Positions 51,444 to 60,740 of a stretch of DNA of 64,000 bases are shown piece by piece. The notes beneath the pieces are model-generated. The model ran no database searches. It saw nothing but the letters and a program-made list of their open reading frames with translations, and was not told where the DNA came from. Both the position numbers and the translations under genes were made by a program. Location of the stretch: the NCBI RefSeq assembly GCF_000381885.1, contig NZ_KB907222.1, positions 62,001 to 126,000 on the forward strand, read 5' to 3'. Origin of the DNA: Actinomadura atramentaria DSM 43919 (GTDB taxonomy: Bacteria > Actinomycetota > Actinomycetes > Streptosporangiales > Streptosporangiaceae). The first letter of the stretch is position 1, and each line of letters begins with the position of its first letter.

Positions 51444-51471
51444 GCCGGGCGGAGTGTGGCGCCGGTCTCGG

Positions 51472-52053
51472 TCAGCGGCCGTCCGTCGCCAGCCGCGCGT
51501 GCAGGTGCGAGTCGTGCCGCACCCCGTCGCAGTCCACGAAGGAGTCCCGCATCGTCCCCTCCAGCAGGAACCCGGCCTTCTCCGCGACCCGGCACGACGC
51601 CGTGTTGACGAGCACGTGGTCGAGCGTCACCCGGTGCAGCCCGAGCCCGCCCCGGACGGCGGCCGCGAACGCCCGGCCCATCAGGGCGTCCAGCGCGCGG
51701 CCCGCGACGCCGCGCCCGCGCGCGGCGGGCGTCACCCAGTACGCGGCGACCGCCTGGTCGGGAATGCGGTGGATGTCGCGCAGGCTCACCGATCCGAGCA
51801 GCGTCCCGTCCGCCGCGTCGACCACCGCGAACGACGCCAGCGCCGTGCCCCGGCCCGTCGTGCGCGAGCGGAGCCAGTGCCGGGCGCGCTCGGCCTCGGG
51901 GACGGCGCGCACGACGCCGCTCACCGCCCACCGCAGGATGTCCGGGTTGGCCAGCGCCGCCGCGACGGCCGGCTCGTCGGCCGCCTCGAACGGGCGCAGC
52001 AGCAGGTCGCCCGCCTCGATCGGCCGGGACGGGGACGGCGCGGCGAAGATCAT
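51472..52053 (-). CDS. GNAT acetyltransferase (RimJ/RimL type)
   Basis: A 193-residue acetyltransferase. LLLRPFEAADEPAVAAALANPDI opens the domain, AAYWVTPAARGRGVAGRAL is the acetyl-CoA-binding region with RGRGVAGRA, and HRVTLDHVLVNTASCRVAEKAGF is the typical RimJ-like C-terminal half. Known targets of this group include ribosomal proteins, other N-termini and antibiotics. ATG 52053 overlaps the stop of the LuxR gene (ATGA) with AGAGGA just before it, so the two are co-translated. Confidence 0.9.
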   Translation of the reverse strand: MIFAAPSPSRPIEAGDLLLRPFEAADEPAVAAALANPDILRWAVSGVVRAVPEAERARHWLRSRTTGRGTALASFAVVDAADGTLLGSVSLRDIHRIPDQAVAAYWVTPAARGRGVAGRALDALMGRAFAAAVRGGLGLHRVTLDHVLVNTASCRVAEKAGFLLEGTMRDSFVDCDGVRHDSHLHARLATDGR

Positions 52054-54983
52054 TCCTCTGTTGTACCCGCCCGGCGCGCGACCGCCGCCGCCTGCGTCCG
52101 GCTCGACGCCCCGAGCTTGCCGAGGATGTTGGAGACGTGGACGCTCGCGGTCTTCGGCGAGATGAACAGCCGCGCCGCGATCTCCCGGTTCCCGAGCCCT
52201 TCCGCGACGAGGTCCAGGACCTCCCGCTCGCGGGCCGTCAGCGCCGCGAGCGGCGACGACTCCCACCCGTCCGGTTCCGTCCGCGCCGTCCCAAGCCGCG
52301 CCCGCGCGCCCAGCTCGTGCAGCGCCGCGAGCAGCGGCCGCGCGCCCAGCCGCTCGGCGGCGGCGATGGCCGCCGCCCACTCGGCCGCGGCCGCGGCCCG
52401 GTCGCCGCGCGCGGCCAGCGCCGCCGCCAGCCGCCACCGCGACCGCGCCGCCTCGTAGACGAAGCCCGTCCCGCCGTTCTCGAACGCCTCGACCGACGCG
52501 CGCCACAGGTCCGGGTCGTCGGCCCCGTGGGCGCGGCGGTGCTCGGCCTCCGCGCGGGCCAGGAACCCGCGGCCCTCGTAGCCGACGTGGGCGCGCGGCT
52601 CGCCGTCCGGGGCCGTCGTCGCGGCGACGCGGGCGCGCTCCAGCAGCCGGTCGGCCCCGGCGAGCGCGGCGGCGAGCGCCGCGCCGTCGCCCTCGGCGCG
52701 GGCGCGGGCCGCCTGGTCCGCGTGCGCCCACAGGCCCGTCGCGGCGATCCGGATCGCCGCCGTGTCCGCCGCGTGGGTGGCGGCCAGCACCTCCGCGACA
52801 TGCTCCAGCGCCGTCGCCGCGTCCCCGCCGAACAGGGCGTGCTCGGCCGCCAGGCCGCGCCCGATGTAGGCGATGAGCTGGTCCTGCGGCCAGATCGGCG
52901 CCAGCCAGCGCAGCCGCTCGGCGGCGACCGGCGTGCCGCGCCCGACGTCCAGGAACAGCGCGTACGCCGACACCTGCGCCTCGAACGGCCGCGTGAACCG
53001 GACGCCGAACCCGGACGCGAGCTCCGCCGCCCGGTCCCAGTCGCCCGCGGCGTAGTGGACGAGCATGTCCATGCAGCGCAGCAGCACCCCGTCCGAGCTC
53101 CACTCCAGCCCGTGCTCGCGGACGTACCGCAGGTGCTCGCCGATCTCGGCCGCCGCCGCGGCGAAGTCGCCCGCGTCGTACGGCTCGCGCGCCAGGTTGA
53201 ACGCGGCGCGCAGCACCACGTCGTGGTCGCCCGCCCCCACCGCGAGATCGTGGGCGCGGCGGAACAGCCCGCCCACGTCGGCGCGCGCGTCGCGCTGCTC
53301 GCGGTACCGGGCGAGCGAGATCAGCGCGCTGGCCTCGGCGTCGACCGCGCCGACCGCGCGCGCCGCCGCGATGGTCTCGGCGGCGCGCTCCTCGTAGCCG
53401 TCCTGGTCGTCGTCGGCGAGCAGGGACCGCAGGAGGCCCGCGAGCGCCCGCGCGCGCTCGGGCGTCGGCGGGTCGGCGGGCAGCAGGTCCACCGCGTCGC
53501 GCACGACGGCCAGCGCGGCGTCGTGGTCGTCGACCTGCTCCAGGTGGTGGGCGAGCCGGACGCGCACCTCGGTGCCCGTCCGCGCGTCGACCGGGCCGCC
53601 GTCGTCCAGCAGGCCCCGCAGCCAGTGGATCGCGCGGTGGACGTCGCCCGCCCGCGCCGACGCGCGCGCGGCGGCCAGCTTCAGCGCGGGCTGGCCCGCG
53701 TCCGCGGCGGACGCCGGGGCGGGGACCGCGTGCCACAGCGACAGCGCCCGGTCGTAGTGGTCGCGGGCCTCGTCCGGGGCACCCATCCGCTCGGCCTCCC
53801 GCGCGGCCGCGACGGACGCGCCGAACGCGGTCGGCAGGTCGTGCGAGGCCAGGCTGTGGTGCGCCAGCTCGGCGTGGGCGCGCGGGCGGCCCTCGGCGGC
53901 GAGCGCGGCGAGCAGTTCGGCGAACGCCGCGTGCAGCCGGACGGCCTCGCCGGGCAGCAGGTCGGCGGCGACGGCCTCGCGCAGCAGCGCGTGCCGGAAC
54001 CGGTAGCCGTCCGGGCTGTCGGGGACGAGGAGCTGGTGCGAGACGATCTCGCGCAGCGCCGCGCCGACGGCGGGCTCCGACAGCCCGGACACGCGCCGGA
54101 CCAGCTCGTCGTCCACGCGCCGCTGGACGACCGCCGCGACCCGCAGTACGCGCTGCGCGTCCTCGGGCAGCCGCTCGACGCGGGCCAGCAGCAGGTCGGC
54201 CAGCGCGGCGGGCAGCTCGTCGCCGTCGCGGGCCGCCGCGTGCAGCTCGGCCGCGTAGAACGCGTTGCCCTCGGACCGGTCGTGGATGCGCCGGACGACC
54301 TCGGGGCCGACCGGCCGGTCGCCGTCCAGCGCGGTGAGGAACGCGGCGGTCTCGTCGGGGCCGAACGCGGGCAGCGCCACCGACGCGACGTTCGGCAGCC
54401 GCAGCAGTTCGGCGACGACGGGCCGCAGCGGGTGCCGCCGGTGCAGGTCGTCGGTGCGGTAGGTGCCGATGAGGCAGACGCGCTCGCGGTCCAGGAGGCG
54501 GCACAGGAACGTCAGCAGGTGCCGGGTGGAACGGTCCGCCCAGTGCAGGTCCTCCAGCACCAGCAGGACGGGCTCGGCGTCGCCCAGCTCGCCGAGCAGG
54601 GCGAGCGTCGCACCGAGGAGCTGCTGGCGGCCGAGGTCGCCGAGGTCTTCGGGCCCGCCGCCGCCGTCGGGGAGCAGCCGCAGCAGCGCGGGCCGGGCGG
54701 CGACCGCCGCGCGCAGCCCGGGGTCCGCCCGCGACGCCGACCACAGGGCGTCCGACAGCGGGAGGTAGGGCATCGTCTCGCCCAGCTCCGCGCACTGCCC
54801 GACCAGCACGGTCGCGCCGCGCTCGCGCGCCCGCGCGGCCAGGGCGCGGGTCAGGTGGGTCTTGCCGACGCCCGCGTCCCCGCCGACCAGGACGACCCCG
54901 GCCGACCCGGCGGCGGCGCGGTCCAGCGCCGTGGCGAGCACGTCGAACTCGGCGCCGCGCCCGATGAGCGTGTCGGTGACCAT
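52050..54983 (-). CDS. LuxR-family LAL-type regulator with AAA ATPase domain
   Basis: A 977-residue large LuxR regulator. The N-terminal ATPase has Walker A GDAGVGKTH (about 35-43) and Walker B LLVLEDLHWAD (about 143). A long helical, TPR-like middle follows. The C-terminal LuxR helix-turn-helix (about 905-965) reads LTAREREVLDLVAEGLGNREIAARLFISPKTASVHVSNIL. LAL regulators often activate secondary metabolism or sugar-use genes. It begins at 54983 and is followed by a GNAT gene in the same transcript. A strong hairpin isolates it from the upstream glycosyltransferase gene. No target can be named from sequence. Confidence 0.93.
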   Translation of the reverse strand: MVTDTLIGRGAEFDVLATALDRAAAGSAGVVLVGGDAGVGKTHLTRALAARARERGATVLVGQCAELGETMPYLPLSDALWSASRADPGLRAAVAARPALLRLLPDGGGGPEDLGDLGRQQLLGATLALLGELGDAEPVLLVLEDLHWADRSTRHLLTFLCRLLDRERVCLIGTYRTDDLHRRHPLRPVVAELLRLPNVASVALPAFGPDETAAFLTALDGDRPVGPEVVRRIHDRSEGNAFYAAELHAAARDGDELPAALADLLLARVERLPEDAQRVLRVAAVVQRRVDDELVRRVSGLSEPAVGAALREIVSHQLLVPDSPDGYRFRHALLREAVAADLLPGEAVRLHAAFAELLAALAAEGRPRAHAELAHHSLASHDLPTAFGASVAAAREAERMGAPDEARDHYDRALSLWHAVPAPASAADAGQPALKLAAARASARAGDVHRAIHWLRGLLDDGGPVDARTGTEVRVRLAHHLEQVDDHDAALAVVRDAVDLLPADPPTPERARALAGLLRSLLADDDQDGYEERAAETIAAARAVGAVDAEASALISLARYREQRDARADVGGLFRRAHDLAVGAGDHDVVLRAAFNLAREPYDAGDFAAAAAEIGEHLRYVREHGLEWSSDGVLLRCMDMLVHYAAGDWDRAAELASGFGVRFTRPFEAQVSAYALFLDVGRGTPVAAERLRWLAPIWPQDQLIAYIGRGLAAEHALFGGDAATALEHVAEVLAATHAADTAAIRIAATGLWAHADQAARARAEGDGAALAAALAGADRLLERARVAATTAPDGEPRAHVGYEGRGFLARAEAEHRRAHGADDPDLWRASVEAFENGGTGFVYEAARSRWRLAAALAARGDRAAAAAEWAAAIAAAERLGARPLLAALHELGARARLGTARTEPDGWESSPLAALTAREREVLDLVAEGLGNREIAARLFISPKTASVHVSNILGKLGASSRTQAAAVARRAGTTEE

Positions 54984-55004
54984 ATGTCGATTATCAGGCA
55001 GAAA

Positions 55005-55041
55005 GCGGAGTGGCCCCGGTCCGGGACCGGGGCCACTCCGC
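55005..55041. terminator. strong perfect hairpin terminator
   Basis: Bases 55005-55022 and 55024-55041 are perfectly complementary (GCGGAGTGGCCCC... / ...GGGGCCACTCCGC). This gives about a 17-bp stem and a minimal loop. It lies right after the glycosyltransferase stop, so it probably ends that minus-strand transcript before the LuxR gene. Confidence 0.85.
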
Positions 55042-55047
55042 GGAAGG

Positions 55048-56295
55048 TCAGCTCGCGAGCGCTTCGGCGTCCTGCTCGGGCGCGGCCTCGACCTCCGGCT
55101 CCGGCTCGGGCTCGGGCAGCACCCGCTCGTAGGCGCGGGCGGCCTCGGCGGCGATGCGGCCCCAGCCGTAGCGGGAGCGGGCCCGGTCCACCGCCGCGAT
55201 CGACCAGCCGTGCAGCGTGGTCTCGTCGGCCAGCAGCCGCCGCAGCGTGCGGCCGACCGCCGCCGGGCGGCCCGCCGGGACGTGCAGCCCGGTGATCCCG
55301 GACAGGACGCTGTCGGCGTTCGCGCCCGCCGGGGTCGTCACGACCGGGACGCCGCAGGCCATCGCCTCGACCGCGACCTCCGGCACCGGCAGCGTGGGGG
55401 AGAGGCTGAGCAGCAGCCGCGCCGAGCGCAGCAGCTTGGGCAGCGCGCGCGGCGCGACCGCGCCGGTGAACTCGACCCGGTCCTCGACGTGCAGCTCCTT
55501 GGCCAGCAGCGTCAGCCGGTGGACGTCCGGGTCGCCGCCGAGGCCCTCGGCGTCCGGGCCGCCCGCGACCACCAGCTCGGCGTCCGGGACGTGGACCAGC
55601 GCGCGGATCGCGGCCTCCGCGCCGCCGTCGCCGAGGTCGCGCGGCATCGTCAGCAGCCGCGCCCGGCCCCGGCGGCCCCCGGCGGCCGGGCCCTCGGGGG
55701 TGAAGCGGTCGTCGTCGACGCCGAGCGGCAGGACCCGCACGGCCGGGCGCGGCACGCCCATCCGGGCCAGCGCCTCGGCCTCGGCGGTGTGGGCGGCGAG
55801 GACGAGCGAGGCGTCCCGGCCGATCGCCGTCTCCACGCGCATCCGGGCCGGGTGGACGGGCCGTCCGGCGCGCCGGTCGCCCGCCGCCAGCCCGTGGTAG
55901 CTGAGCACGAAGGGGATGTCCAGCTCGCGGGCGGCGGCGCAGGCGGCCAGCCCGGCGATCCAGCCGTGCGCGTGGACGACGTCGGGGCGGGCCGCGCCGG
56001 TCCAGCGCTCGCGCAGCGCCTCGGCGAGCGCGCCGACGTGCCGCAGCGCGGCGTCCTCGGTCAGCGGCTCGGCGGGGCCGACGTCCAGCAGCCGCAGCGC
56101 CGCGCCGGACGCCAGCCGGGAGCGGCTGCGCGCGTCGGGGTCCTGGCGGCGGGCGAAGATGGTCACACGGTGCCCGGGGCCGCCGTCGTCGGCGGGGCGG
56201 GCGAGGGAGCGGGCCAGCTCGCGGACCCGGGCGGCCTGCGGGGTCGCGGTGGCCAGGTCGGCGAGGGTGACGAGCGCGAGAGCGGGACGACGCAT
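55048..56295 (-). CDS. GT4-family glycosyltransferase
   Basis: A 415-residue GT-B glycosyltransferase. The N-terminal acceptor domain has ATPQAARVRELARSL and DVVHAHGWIAGLAA. The C-terminal donor domain has RLLTMPRDLGDGG and the nucleotide-sugar motif PVPEVAVEAMACGVPVVTTPAGAN, with the conserved E-x7-E spacing. The C-terminus ends in an acidic PEPEPEPEVEAAPEQD tail. It is most like cytoplasmic GT4 enzymes of cell-envelope or glycolipid synthesis. The sugar and acceptor are unknown. It is monocistronic, divergent from the serpin gene. Confidence 0.88.
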   Translation of the reverse strand: MRRPALALVTLADLATATPQAARVRELARSLARPADDGGPGHRVTIFARRQDPDARSRSRLASGAALRLLDVGPAEPLTEDAALRHVGALAEALRERWTGAARPDVVHAHGWIAGLAACAAARELDIPFVLSYHGLAAGDRRAGRPVHPARMRVETAIGRDASLVLAAHTAEAEALARMGVPRPAVRVLPLGVDDDRFTPEGPAAGGRRGRARLLTMPRDLGDGGAEAAIRALVHVPDAELVVAGGPDAEGLGGDPDVHRLTLLAKELHVEDRVEFTGAVAPRALPKLLRSARLLLSLSPTLPVPEVAVEAMACGVPVVTTPAGANADSVLSGITGLHVPAGRPAAVGRTLRRLLADETTLHGWSIAAVDRARSRYGWGRIAAEAARAYERVLPEPEPEPEVEAAPEQDAEALAS

Positions 56296-56449
56296 GAAAG
56301 CCTCCGGGTTTAAAGACAGGGCAAACCTGGAGGTATCTGCGTCTTAGACACCTGCTCGCCCCCTGTTCTGTCCCGTCCGAGGGTCCGCCAAACCCGGTCG
56401 GCCGAAAAATCCTCCGGAACCCGGAGAACTCCGGCGGCGTCCGACGGTC

Positions 56450-57709
56450 ATGGGCCTGATCCGCACGATCCCCGGCCGCGCCTTCGCGGCGGCCGCCTGC
56501 GCCGCGCTCCTCCCGCTCGCCGCCGCCTGCGGCACCGCCGAGGGCCAGGAGCCCCGGTCGCTGAAGGGACACGCGCGGAGCGTCCCGGCCGCCGACCCCG
56601 CCCCCTACGCCCGCGCCGACACCGAGTTCGGCCTCGCGCTGCTGGACCGGTGGTGCCGCGCCGAACCCGACCGCAACCTCGTCCTGTCCCCGAGCAGCCT
56701 CGCCGCCGGACTCGGCATGGCCGCGCTCGGCGCGCGCGGCGACACCGCGACCGCGATGGCCAAGGCGCTGCGGCTCCCGGCGGGCGACCCCGTCCCCGGC
56801 CTCGCCGCCCGCACCGCCGCGCTGCGCGGCGTCCGCCGCGACGGCGTCGAACTGCGCGTCACCGACCAGATCTGGGCCGACCGCGGCCTGCCGCCCGCCC
56901 AGGACTACCTCGACAGGGTCGCGACCGCCTACGACGCGGACGTCAAGTCCCTCGACATCCGCAGCGACCCCGAGGGCGCGCGCCGCGCGATCAACGCGGC
57001 CGTCGCCGACGCCACCGCCGGGCGCATCACCGGCCTGCTCGGCGAACGCACCGTCACCGCCGACACCGGCTGGGTCCTCACCGACGCCGTCTACCTCAAG
57101 GCCGACTGGGACACCGCGTTCAAGCGCAGCGACACCGGCACCGAGCCGTTCACCACCGCCGCCGGGAACCGCGCCGACGTCAGGATGATGAGCTCCGGCC
57201 ACAGCCTGCGCACCGCCCGCGCCGGGGGCTGGACGGCCGTGGACCTGCCCTACAAGGGCGGACGGCTCAGCATGACCGCGCTGCTGCCCGACTCCGGCGC
57301 GCGCGGCTGCCCGTCCCTGCGCGCGGACGACGTGGACGGCGTGGTGAAGGCGCTCACGCCCGGCCTCGTCAGCCTCTCGTTCCCCAAGCTCGACCTGAAG
57401 ACCCGCCTGGACGCCGTCCCGCTGCTGAAGGACCTCGGCATGGGACCGGCCTTCGGCGACGACGCCGACTTCACCGGCCTGTCCCCGCACGCGACCTCGC
57501 TCGGCTTCGTCCGGCACGCCGCGATGATGAAGGTGGACGAGCGCGGCACCGAGGCCGCCGCCGCGACCGGCGCGGGCATCGGCGCGACCGCCGTCCCGCA
57601 GCCGCGCGAGCGGATCGTCTTCGACCGCCCGTACGTGCTGGTCGTCCGCGACGGCACGACCGGCGAGCCGCTGTTCCTGGCGCGCGTCGCGGACCCGTCC
57701 GAAGCGTGA
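56450..57709 (+). CDS. exported serpin-type protease inhibitor
   Basis: A 419-residue serpin. An N-terminal Arg then hydrophobic segment ending LPLAAAC27 suggests export, perhaps as a lipoprotein, though position -3 is Ala rather than Leu. Serpin landmarks are NLVLSPSSLAAGLGMAALGARG, VLTDAVYLKADWDTAF and the hinge DERGTEAAAATGAG. The hinge has small residues at P12-P9, as in inhibitory serpins. Counting from it, P1 is Thr and P1' Ala in GATAVPQP, which would suit an elastase-like protease. The C-terminal FDRPYVLVVRDGTTGEPLFLARVADP is the usual ending. Serpins are uncommon in bacteria. It may protect secreted or surface proteins from the cell's own or a competitor's proteases. Confidence 0.92.
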   Translation: MGLIRTIPGRAFAAAACAALLPLAAACGTAEGQEPRSLKGHARSVPAADPAPYARADTEFGLALLDRWCRAEPDRNLVLSPSSLAAGLGMAALGARGDTATAMAKALRLPAGDPVPGLAARTAALRGVRRDGVELRVTDQIWADRGLPPAQDYLDRVATAYDADVKSLDIRSDPEGARRAINAAVADATAGRITGLLGERTVTADTGWVLTDAVYLKADWDTAFKRSDTGTEPFTTAAGNRADVRMMSSGHSLRTARAGGWTAVDLPYKGGRLSMTALLPDSGARGCPSLRADDVDGVVKALTPGLVSLSFPKLDLKTRLDAVPLLKDLGMGPAFGDDADFTGLSPHATSLGFVRHAAMMKVDERGTEAAAATGAGIGATAVPQPRERIVFDRPYVLVVRDGTTGEPLFLARVADPSEA

Positions 57710-57735
57710 GGACGGGCCGATGAGACCCTGACCGG

Positions 57736-58395
57736 ATGAGGATCTGGTACGCCGCCTACGGGAGCAACCTCTACCGCCGCCGGTTCGCCTGCTATCTGGC
57801 GGGCGGCCGGCCGCCGGGCGCGGCCGTCACCTACTCGGGGTGCCGCGACCCGCGCCCGGCCGCCGCCGACCGCGCGCTGACGCTGCCCGGCGGGATCTAC
57901 TTCGCCCACTCGTCCCCGACGTGGGGCGGCGGCGTCGCGTTCTACGACCCGGAGCTGCCGGGCCGCGCCGCCGCCCGCGCCTACCTGCTGACCGCCGAGC
58001 AGTTCGGCGACGTCGTCGCGCAGGAGATGCACCGCCCCGCCGGAACCGACCTCGACCTCGCCGAGGTGCTGGCCACCGGCCGCCAGACGCTCGGGCCGGG
58101 CCGCTACGAGACGGTCCTGCTCGTCGGGGAGCACGAGGGCGACCCGGTGCTGACGTTCACCGCCCCGCACCCCCTCGACGGCGCGCCCGTCACCGCCCCG
58201 ACCGCCGCCTACCTGGCGATGCTCGGCCACGGGCTGCGCGAGGCGCACGGCTGGGACGCGGGCCGCGCCGCCGGGTACCTGGCCGGGCGGCCCGGCGCTG
58301 CCGGGGCGTGGACGCCGGGCGCGGTCCGCGACCTGCTCGTCGCGCCGCGCCCCGCCGGGGACGACGCGCTCGCGGGCGGTCAGCCGCCGACGTAG
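57736..58395 (+). CDS. GGCT/BtrG-fold protein
   Basis: A 219-residue protein beginning MRIWYAAYGSNL. The YGSNL motif and the following small beta-barrel pattern are typical of the gamma-glutamylcyclotransferase/BtrG fold. Members release pyroglutamate or remove gamma-glutamyl protecting groups. The central catalytic Glu is not clear to me. The C-terminal ~80 residues (PLDGAPVTAPTAAYLAMLGHGLREAHGW) may be a separate helical part. It follows the serpin by 26 bases and overlaps the 3' end of the convergent UvrA-like gene by 16 bases. Confidence 0.7.
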   Translation: MRIWYAAYGSNLYRRRFACYLAGGRPPGAAVTYSGCRDPRPAAADRALTLPGGIYFAHSSPTWGGGVAFYDPELPGRAAARAYLLTAEQFGDVVAQEMHRPAGTDLDLAEVLATGRQTLGPGRYETVLLVGEHEGDPVLTFTAPHPLDGAPVTAPTAAYLAMLGHGLREAHGWDAGRAAGYLAGRPGAAGAWTPGAVRDLLVAPRPAGDDALAGGQPPT

Positions 58396-60740
58396 GCGGC
58401 CAGATGCTCGCCGGTCCGCGTCGAGCGGGCCGCGACCAGCTCGGCGGGCGTGCCCTCGAACACGACCCGGCCGCCGTCGTGGCCCGCGCCGGGCCCGAGG
58501 TCGACGATCCAGTCCGCGTGCGCCATGACCGCCTGGTGGTGCTCGACGACGATCACCGACGTGCCCGCGTCCACGAGCCGGTCGAGCAGGCCGAGCAGCT
58601 GCTCCACGTCCGCGAGGTGCAGTCCGGCGGTCGGCTCGTCCAGGACGTACACGCCGCCCTTCTCGCCCATGTGCGACGCGAGCTTGAGCCGCTGCCGCTC
58701 GCCGCCGGACAGCGTCGTCAGCGGCTGGCCGAGCGCCAGGTAGCCGAGGCCGACGTCGGCGAGCCGCTCCAGAATCCGCTGCGCGGCCGGGGTCCGCGCC
58801 TCGCCGGAGCCGAAGAACTCCAGCGCCTCGGCCACCGGCATCGCCAGCACCTCGCTGACGTCCCGGCCGCCCAGGCGGTACTCCAGCACCGACGCGTCGA
58901 ACCGGCGGCCCTCGCACTCCTCGCACGTCGCCGCGACGCCCGCCATCATCGCCAGGTCGCTGTAGACGACGCCGACGCCGTTGCACCCCGGGCACGCGCC
59001 CTCGGAGTTCGCGCTGAACAGGGCGGGCTTGACGCCGTTGGCCTTGGCGAACGCCTTGCGGATCGGGTCGAGCAGACCGGTGTACGTCGCCGGGTTGCTG
59101 CGCCGCGAACCGCGGATGGGGCTCTGGTCGATCGACACCACGCCCGCGCCCGCCGGGATCGACCCGTGGACGAGCGAGCTCTTGCCCGACCCGGCGACGC
59201 CCGTCACGACGACGAGCACGCCCAGCGGGATGTCGACGTCCACGTCCTGGAGGTTGTGCGCGGACGCGCCGCGGATCTCCAGCGCCCCGGTGGGTTTGCG
59301 GACGGCCTCCTTGAGCGCCGCCCGGTCGTCCAGGTGGCGGCCGGTGACGGTGCCGGACGCCCGCAGCCCCTCGACCGTCCCCTCGAAGCAGACCGCGCCG
59401 CCCGCCGTCCCCGCGCCGGGGCCGAGGTCCACGACGTGGTCCGCGATGGCGATCGTCTCCGGCTTGTGCTCGACCACCAGGACGGTGTTGCCCTTGTCGC
59501 GCAGCCGCAGCAGCAACTCGTTCATCCGCTGGATGTCGTGCGGGTGCAGTCCCGTCGTCGGCTCGTCGAAGACGTACGTGACGTCGGTGAGCGACGACCC
59601 GAGGTGCCGGATCATCTTGACGCGCTGCGCCTCCCCGCCCGACAGCGTCCCCGCGGGCCGGTCGAGCGACAGGTAGCCGAGGCCGATCTCGGTGAACGAG
59701 TCCAGGACCCGCCCGAGCGCCGCCAGCAGCGGCGCGGCGGACGGCGCGTCCAGCCCGCGGACCCACTCGGCCAGGTCGCTGATCTGCATCGCGCACGCGT
59801 CCGCGATGCTGATCCCCTCGATCTTCGAGGACCGCGCGGCCTCGCCGAGCCGCGTCCCGCCGCACTCCGGGCACGTCGTGAACGCGACCGCGCGCTCCAC
59901 GAACGCGCGGACGTGCGGCTGCATCGCTTCCTTGTCCTTCGCGAGCATCGACTTGCGGACCCGGGGGACCAGCCCCTCGTAGGTCATGTTGATGCCCTCG
60001 ATCTTCATCCGCGTCGGCTCGCGGTACAGGAAGTCGTGCAGCTCCGTCTTCGTGAACTCTCGGATCGGCTTGTCCGGGTCGAAGAACCCCGACGACGCGT
60101 ACAGCCGGTAGTTCCAGCCGCCCGCCTTGTAACCGGGAATCGTCATCGCGCCCTCGGACAGGGACTTGGCGTCGTCGAACAGCTCGGCCAGGTCGATGTC
60201 GGAGACCGTCCCGCGGCCCTCGCAGCGCGGGCACATGCCGCCCATGCGGCTGAACGTCTGCTTCACGGTCTTGTTGTCGCCGCGCTCGACGGTGATCGCG
60301 CCGCTCGCCCGGACGGTCGGGACGTTGAACGAGAACGCGTTCGGCGACCCGACGTGCGGCGTCCCGAGGCGGCTGAACAGGATGCGCAGCATCGCGTTCG
60401 CGTCCGTCGCGGTGCCGACCGTGGAGCGCGGGTCCGCGCCCATCCGCTGCTGGTCGACGACGATCGCGGTGGTCAGGCCCTCCAGGACGTCCACGTCGGG
60501 CCGCGCCTGCGACGGCATGAACCCCTGCACGAACGCGCTGTAGGTCTCGTTGATCATCCGCTGCGACTCGGCGGCGACCGTGCCGAACACCAGCGAGCTC
60601 TTCCCCGAGCCGGACACGCCGGTGAACACCGTCAGCCGGCGCTTGGGGATCTCGACGCTGACGTCCTTCAGGTTGTTCTCCCGCGCGCCGTGGACGCGGA
60701 TCAGGTCGTGGGCGTCGGCGGCGTGCCGCGCGCCGCTCAT
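58380..60740 (-). CDS. UvrA paralogue (DrrC-like excinuclease ABC protein)
   Basis: A 786-residue UvrA-like ATPase with two ABC cassettes. Each has a Walker A (GVSGSGKSS near 41; GVAGSGKSS in the second half) and a signature (LSGGEAQR; LSGGERQR). CXXC zinc-finger pairs are present (CPRC-GRG, CPECGGTR, CPGCNG, CEECEG). True UvrA is about 950-1000 aa with a UvrB-binding region. This shorter form matches drug-resistance paralogues such as DrrC of daunorubicin producers. ATG 60740 overlaps the stop of the VOC gene. Role: removal of DNA-bound ligands or DNA-damage tolerance (inference). Confidence 0.9.
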   Translation of the reverse strand: MSGARHAADAHDLIRVHGARENNLKDVSVEIPKRRLTVFTGVSGSGKSSLVFGTVAAESQRMINETYSAFVQGFMPSQARPDVDVLEGLTTAIVVDQQRMGADPRSTVGTATDANAMLRILFSRLGTPHVGSPNAFSFNVPTVRASGAITVERGDNKTVKQTFSRMGGMCPRCEGRGTVSDIDLAELFDDAKSLSEGAMTIPGYKAGGWNYRLYASSGFFDPDKPIREFTKTELHDFLYREPTRMKIEGINMTYEGLVPRVRKSMLAKDKEAMQPHVRAFVERAVAFTTCPECGGTRLGEAARSSKIEGISIADACAMQISDLAEWVRGLDAPSAAPLLAALGRVLDSFTEIGLGYLSLDRPAGTLSGGEAQRVKMIRHLGSSLTDVTYVFDEPTTGLHPHDIQRMNELLLRLRDKGNTVLVVEHKPETIAIADHVVDLGPGAGTAGGAVCFEGTVEGLRASGTVTGRHLDDRAALKEAVRKPTGALEIRGASAHNLQDVDVDIPLGVLVVVTGVAGSGKSSLVHGSIPAGAGVVSIDQSPIRGSRRSNPATYTGLLDPIRKAFAKANGVKPALFSANSEGACPGCNGVGVVYSDLAMMAGVAATCEECEGRRFDASVLEYRLGGRDVSEVLAMPVAEALEFFGSGEARTPAAQRILERLADVGLGYLALGQPLTTLSGGERQRLKLASHMGEKGGVYVLDEPTAGLHLADVEQLLGLLDRLVDAGTSVIVVEHHQAVMAHADWIVDLGPGAGHDGGRVVFEGTPAELVAARSTRTGEHLAAYVGG

